DNA of 7,670 nucleotides. Origin: Planctomycetota bacterium (GTDB taxonomy: Bacteria > Planctomycetota > Planctomycetia > Pirellulales > UBA7805). Positions 4,955 to 7,670 of the stretch are shown here, piece by piece. Below the pieces are notes generated by a model. The model did no database searches, was not told the origin of the DNA, and saw only the letters and a list, made by a program, of their open reading frames with translations. Position 1 is the first letter of the stretch. The number at the start of each line of letters is the position of its first letter. The position numbers and the translations under genes were made by a program. Where the stretch lies: positions 1 through 7,670 of the forward strand of contig JAUWIQ010000083.1 of the NCBI GenBank assembly GCA_030605285.1, in the 5' to 3' direction.

Positions 4955-5488
4955 CTAGGGCGAGGCGGTCAGTGCGATTGTTCCCACGGTGATTCCTGCG
5001 ATGCCAAGACCAATCGCGGTCCATGTCAGAAATCCACCACTCCCACCAGAATTGGGAACAAATCGACTCAATTGACCGCGCACGACTTGGTCGTCTTCAA
5101 CGAGAAATGCAACTTGGTGTGCGGTAGGAGGTGCGGTCTGGGGAGCCCAGGCGCGGAAGTTTCCAACCCCACGATTCGATTCAATCTGATAGATCCCGCC
5201 ACGAAGGTCGTGGACAATGAATTGTCCGTTCTTGTCCGTGACCACTTCGGCAACCACTTTTGTGTCTTGTCGCACCGTGACTTTTTGATTGGCGGCGACA
5301 GGACTTTTTTGATTCGCTAGGCGGCCTACCAGGATCCCGCCGTCATGGAGGGCAATATCGGTAATGACCGATTTTTCAGTCTCCGCAACGACTCGAACAT
5401 CGGGTGTTGCTGCCAAGGTGAATTGAGGCAAGAGGATGCCGACGACGGTCAGACAAATTGTTTTACAACGCATGAAATGCATGATCAT
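4955..5488 (-). CDS. Secreted carboxypeptidase-regulatory-like (Cna-B-type) protein with C-terminal membrane helix
   Basis: The protein has 177 residues from ATG 5488, chosen because GGGAG lies five bases upstream (5498-5494) and a signal peptide starts there. The signal has basic RCK near residue 7, a hydrophobic core 9-22 and likely cleavage after LAA (25-27). Residues about 45-107 form a beta-sandwich of the carboxypeptidase regulatory-like type: LHDGGILVGRL, then QKVTVRQ, then TDKNGQFIVHDLRGGIYQI. The segment with FRAWAPQTAPP (111-121) matches what I recall of a planctomycete family of small secreted proteins. A Gly/Ser linker (147-152) leads to a C-terminal membrane helix (153-174), so the domain probably faces the periplasm, anchored at its end. 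The role is unknown; these folds usually mediate adhesion or structural contacts. It is its own transcription unit: a 276-base gap upstream, terminator downstream. Confidence 0.75.
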   Translation of the reverse strand: MIMHFMRCKTICLTVVGILLPQFTLAATPDVRVVAETEKSVITDIALHDGGILVGRLANQKSPVAANQKVTVRQDTKVVAEVVTDKNGQFIVHDLRGGIYQIESNRGVGNFRAWAPQTAPPTAHQVAFLVEDDQVVRGQLSRFVPNSGGSGGFLTWTAIGLGIAGITVGTIALTASP

Positions 5489-5569
5489 TTTTTCTCCCGG
5501 AAAATAGGCATTAGGTCTGCTGCACGCCAACACCCTGAACAGCCCCGTGAAACGTATTGCTGCTATGTT

Positions 5570-5598
5570 GCATGCTCCCGCGTAAGCATGCCCGCGGG
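5570..5598 (-). promoter_or_regulatory. Two mutually exclusive hairpins in a 5' leader
   Basis: GCATGCT (5570-5576) pairs with AGCATGC (5585-5591) in a 7-bp stem with an 8-base loop. CCCGCG (5577-5582), which is most of that loop, pairs instead with CGCGGG (5593-5598) in a 6-bp GC stem. The two folds cannot coexist. The element is about 80 bases upstream of the ATG at 5488, within the probable leader. As DNA, the same repeats could be overlapping operator sites. Confidence 0.4.
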
Positions 5599-5719
5599 GG
5601 ACCATTTAGCAGAAGGCCAAGGGGATGCAAATAGGAATTCTTTACAATTCTGAAAATCAGCTCAGCAGCGCGCAGTGGAAGCATTTTCCAGGGGATCCAA
5701 GAGACCGCAACCAGATCAC

Positions 5720-5744
5720 AAAAAACGGCGCAGCGAAAAGGCCG
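5720..5744 (-). terminator. Weak intrinsic terminator after the oxygenase gene
   Basis: On the minus strand, CGGC (5744-5741) pairs with GCCG (5729-5726) over an 11-base loop and is followed by six T (5725-5720). The position, 20 bases after the stop codon, is right, but the stem is only four pairs. Confidence 0.45.
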
Positions 5745-5764
5745 AGATCGTACCGCAAGAACAG

Positions 5765-6730
5765 CTAGCAGATACGGAAATCCGCAATCTGGATTTCTTT
5801 TCCCACATCGGCATAGTCCCCGGCACTGCGGGCCCGACGGAACACGCCCCAATTGATCGTACGATATTTCGGCGGCTCTGCCGGCAACGGGGTGATGTCC
5901 GTATCGTAGGAGGGGTTGAGAAAGAAAGGAATGCTCAGGCGACTGTTCCCCTCGACCGGTCGCACGCGATGCAGCAGAGCGCGATAGCGGTCGTTACTCC
6001 AGACCTGCATCATGTCGCCCAAGTTGATGACCAGAGCGTTTTCGATTGGCGTTACTTCCACCCACTGGCCATCGGTTTCGGCCTGCAGCCCGCCGGTACT
6101 ATCCTGTAGGAGAATCGTCAACACACCCGCATCGGTATGGTGGTGCAAGGCCATGTCTCCCAACGGTATCGTTTCCGCCGCTTCGTTTGCGGCAAGCGGA
6201 TCATCCAGCGGATAATAGTTGAGCCGCATAAAACCGGTATGACGGTCGCCGAAGTGGGGCTGTAGGGTGTCCGTTGCAACTCCCATCCCGTCGCAAAGCA
6301 TGCCTAGGATTCGATGGCCAAGTATTTCGCAACGAGCATAGTATTCCACGAGCGTTTGCTTGAATTCCGGTAGTGACTCGGGCCAGAAGTTGTAACCATC
6401 TTCAGTTTTTATTCGCTCATTTCTTTCCAGAAACGGAGAAGCGATGCCGCCAAAATCAAGGATCTCTTTCAAATCGCGTTTGTTTTTTGTGAGTTCCGCA
6501 TCGAAATAACCGAGGGCATTGTCTTCACTGCGGAGCAGTTTTCGCTTCTGCTCGGTCGGCAGATCAAAGAATAGCTGGGTCTGTTGCCAGACCCTTTGGA
6601 TTAAGTCCGCAGAAATCCCGTGATTGATGATCTGGACGAAACCCAGCTTTGCGGCCGTTTCTGCGAAAACTTTTCCCGCTTCCGGTTCCGCCAGATCCAC
6701 TACAGTGACTTGCTGGAGGTGGTGATTCAT
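5765..6730 (-). CDS. 2-oxoglutarate/Fe(II)-dependent oxygenase, isopenicillin N synthase-like
   Basis: This 321-residue protein is full length for the isopenicillin-N-synthase-like oxygenase family (soluble, cytosolic). The N-terminal DIOX_N domain covers about 8-110, with the typical GFVQIINHGI (30-39) and FFDLPTEQKRK (54-64). The catalytic double-stranded beta helix covers about 165-275. The iron ligands are His198 and Asp200 (HHHTDAG) and the distal His254 (ALLHRV). The 2-oxoglutarate carboxylate site is Arg264-x-Ser266 (RLSIPFF). NYYP (171-174) is the usual strand before the ligands. All key residues are present, so it should be an active hydroxylase, desaturase or similar oxidase; the substrate is unknown and no biosynthetic cluster is visible. 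Start ATG 6730 fits the family N-terminus. No Shine-Dalgarno precedes it, and an extended -10-like TGATAAAAT lies just upstream, so the mRNA may be leaderless. Confidence 0.9.
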   Translation of the reverse strand: MNHHLQQVTVVDLAEPEAGKVFAETAAKLGFVQIINHGISADLIQRVWQQTQLFFDLPTEQKRKLLRSEDNALGYFDAELTKNKRDLKEILDFGGIASPFLERNERIKTEDGYNFWPESLPEFKQTLVEYYARCEILGHRILGMLCDGMGVATDTLQPHFGDRHTGFMRLNYYPLDDPLAANEAAETIPLGDMALHHHTDAGVLTILLQDSTGGLQAETDGQWVEVTPIENALVINLGDMMQVWSNDRYRALLHRVRPVEGNSRLSIPFFLNPSYDTDITPLPAEPPKYRTINWGVFRRARSAGDYADVGKEIQIADFRIC

Positions 6731-6739
6731 GATGCGGAT

Positions 6740-6766
6740 ATTTTATCAGGAAAAAATTGCCCGCAA
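6740..6766 (-). promoter_or_regulatory. Candidate extended -10 promoter of the oxygenase gene
   Basis: On the minus strand TGATAAAAT (6748-6740) fits an extended -10 (TGn plus a TATAAT-like hexamer). TTGCGG (6766-6761) is a weak -35 at a short 15-base spacing. The hexamer ends nine bases before the ATG, placing the transcript start almost at the start codon. The same area contains ATTG / CAAT with a CGGG loop followed by T residues, which could instead be a weak terminator for transcripts from the right. Confidence 0.35.
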
Positions 6767-6832
6767 TAGTCGCTTCCGCCTGCCGTCCGCTGAAAAAAAT
6801 AGACGGTTCGCTGCGAGTGGAGCTGCGGAGAT

Positions 6833-7099
6833 TTAAGTCGATGCAGTCAGCCCAGGCGCCAGCCTAGTTTGATCTGGATGAACCAATGATCGAAGCGAAG
6901 TCCAGCGGTCGCCGGGGTCAAATTGCTGTTTATCGTCATCGCCATACCCGTGGAAATGGGGGCCCTGGAGGATGGTCCCGCAGGGTACAAGAGAGTTGCT
7001 CTGTGCGGCGAGGGTCGTACGGGCTGCAGATGTTTTTCCCAGCAACAGACCGGTTGCAACGGCGAGCGAAGTCTCGAACATCTGCCGGCGGTTGGGCAA
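6833..7099 (-). pseudogene. Small Tat-signal ORF, possible gene remnant
   Basis: From TTG 7099 the minus strand encodes 88 residues beginning (M)PNRRQMFETSLAVATG, then LLLGKTSAA. This is a convincing twin-arginine signal: RRxMF, a hydrophobic core and an Ala-containing cleavage region. GGGGAA lies a few bases upstream of the TTG, and the DUF1501 stop is 61 bases further upstream, so co-transcription is possible. ATG 7081 would lose the twin arginines. After the signal the sequence has no family I recognise and is short for an exported folded protein. Meanwhile an overlapping frame ends in a beta-strand-like tail (to 6847). I favour a decayed gene: an intact signal joined by frameshift or deletion to what is left of the body. 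A genuine small exported protein, or chance, are the alternatives. Confidence 0.3.
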
Positions 7100-7160
7100 G
7101 CCGCGTTCCCCAGCGCAAGGGTAGGTTCTCTGAGCCGATTCGGACCACGGATAATCACAC

Positions 7161-7670
7161 TCAGGCCAGGATTTCGTGGATCGGCTCGACCTCTTCCACA
7201 CCGACTAGCTTTTTGTTCAGCCCATCGTGGAAGTAGTTCAGTTTGTTGGGGTCGAGGCCCATCAGGTGCAAAATCGTGGCATGCAGGTTGTGGACATGCA
7301 ACTTATTCTCCACGGCGGCCGCGCCAAGCTCGTCGGTCTGCCCGTAGGAAACGCCCCCTTTGACGCCCCCGCCGGCCATGTACATCGTAAAGCCGTAGGC
7401 GTTGTGGTCGCGACCCGGTTGTCGCTCGAACTCGGCTGTGGGCTGGCGACCAAATTCACCGCCCCAGATGACCAGCGTCTCCTCGAGCAGGCCCCGTTGC
7501 TTGAGATCCTGGATCAGGGCAGCGACCGGTTGATCTGTGCGACCGCCATGATAACCATGGTTTGTGTAGACGTCTTCATGCGCGTCCCAATTGTCGTTGT
7601 TATGGGCCCCCCCCGAATAGAGCTGAATAAAACGCACTCCGCGCTCGACCAGTCGCCGGGCCAAAAGGCA
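7161..7670 (-). CDS. DUF1501 family protein, C-terminal part (gene continues past the window edge)
   Basis: The frame is open to the right edge (first visible residues [11 protein letters not shown]), so the N-terminus and any signal lie outside; 169 residues are visible. They match the C-terminal third of DUF1501 proteins, which belong to the alkaline-phosphatase/sulfatase-like superfamily and are usually exported by the Tat route: [19 protein letters not shown] (13-31), the metal-site-like WGGEFGRQP (69-77), GRDHN (86-90), GGGVKGG (100-106), G-TDELG (110-116), and [12 protein letters not shown] (129-140). The family is very abundant in planctomycetes, usually next to a DUF1549/DUF1553 cytochrome-domain (PSD1) gene; that partner would be expected upstream, beyond the edge. 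The biochemical role is not established; sulfatase or phosphatase-like chemistry on polysaccharides is the usual guess. An eight-G run in the coding strand near GGA (21) keeps the frame. Confidence 0.92.
   Translation of the reverse strand, partial: CLLARRLVERGVRFIQLYSGGAHNNDNWDAHEDVYTNHGYHGGRTDQPVAALIQDLKQRGLLEETLVIWGGEFGRQPTAEFERQPGRDHNAYGFTMYMAGGGVKGGVSYGQTDELGAAAVENKLHVHNLHATILHLMGLDPNKLNYFHDGLNKKLVGVEEVEPIHEILA

Larger units (their letters stand above)
5489..5764 (-). promoter_or_regulatory. Intergenic region: leader and probable promoter of the secreted protein gene
   Basis: These 276 bases hold no gene. The part nearest the oxygenase stop carries a weak terminator. An AT-rich patch around 5630-5660, containing GAATT / AATTC arms, is the likeliest promoter or operator zone for the gene starting at 5488, but no convincing -35/-10 pair was seen. 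Two competing hairpins lie at 5570-5598. The ribosome binding site GGGAG (5498-5494) is close to the start codon. Confidence 0.45.
6731..7160. other. Gap between the oxygenase start and the DUF1501 stop
   Basis: This 430-base stretch contains no securely identified gene. It holds the oxygenase promoter region (6731-6770) and a small minus-strand ORF with a Tat-like signal (6833-7099, listed separately). An overlapping minus frame ends at TGA 6847 with residues resembling a beta-barrel end (RFDHWFIQIKLGW). Two plausible-looking protein pieces in different frames suggest a decayed gene. No strong terminator after the DUF1501 gene was seen. Confidence 0.4.

Noticed and set aside
1..7670. CRISPR array, insertion sequence, integrase or phage genes
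   Set aside because: No regularly spaced repeats, terminal inverted repeats with a transposase, or recombinase motifs were seen on either strand.

Overview
The window looks like chromosomal DNA of a planctomycete (Planctomycetota). The main evidence is the DUF1501 protein at the right edge, a family greatly expanded in that phylum. A small secreted carboxypeptidase-regulatory-like protein with a C-terminal membrane helix agrees with this, as do the divergent glutamine-amidotransferase-like and AnmK-like proteins and the long gene-poor gaps. The lineage call rests on protein family resemblance only, and I cannot name a genus. I see no insertion sequence, CRISPR array, rRNA or tRNA.

Layout: positions 1-837 hold no convincing gene but carry a striking series of inverted repeats, best read as a structured leader in front of a rightward cluster. 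That cluster has three genes: a C26/PuuD-like class I glutamine amidotransferase homologue (838-1581), an AnmK-like sugar kinase (1602-2921), and a DedA-family membrane protein (3012-3968). A short ORF with the best Shine-Dalgarno of the region (2938-3024) sits in front of the DedA gene. From 4015 rightward everything is on the minus strand: a TSUP (TauE/SafE) anion exporter (4015-4788), a secreted CarboxypepD_reg-like protein (4955-5488), a 2-oxoglutarate/Fe(II) oxygenase of the isopenicillin-N-synthase type (5765-6730), a small Tat-signal ORF that may be a gene remnant (6833-7099), and the C-terminal part of a DUF1501 protein (7161 to the edge). The two sets converge at about 3968-4015 over an imperfect palindrome.

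How the genes may work together: the rightward cluster has a cell-envelope flavour. AnmK recycles anhydro-N-acetylmuramic acid in other bacteria, and some DedA proteins recycle the undecaprenyl-phosphate carrier. However, the amidotransferase homologue has glycine where the nucleophilic cysteine should be, and the AnmK homologue has lost most of its first phosphate-binding motif while keeping the catalytic-type aspartate. The adjacent pair may therefore be a repurposed sensing or binding module and not a simple recycling pathway. The minus-strand genes look like separate units: there is a good intrinsic terminator after the secreted protein gene, a weak one after the oxygenase gene, and long intergenic gaps with possible regulatory hairpins.
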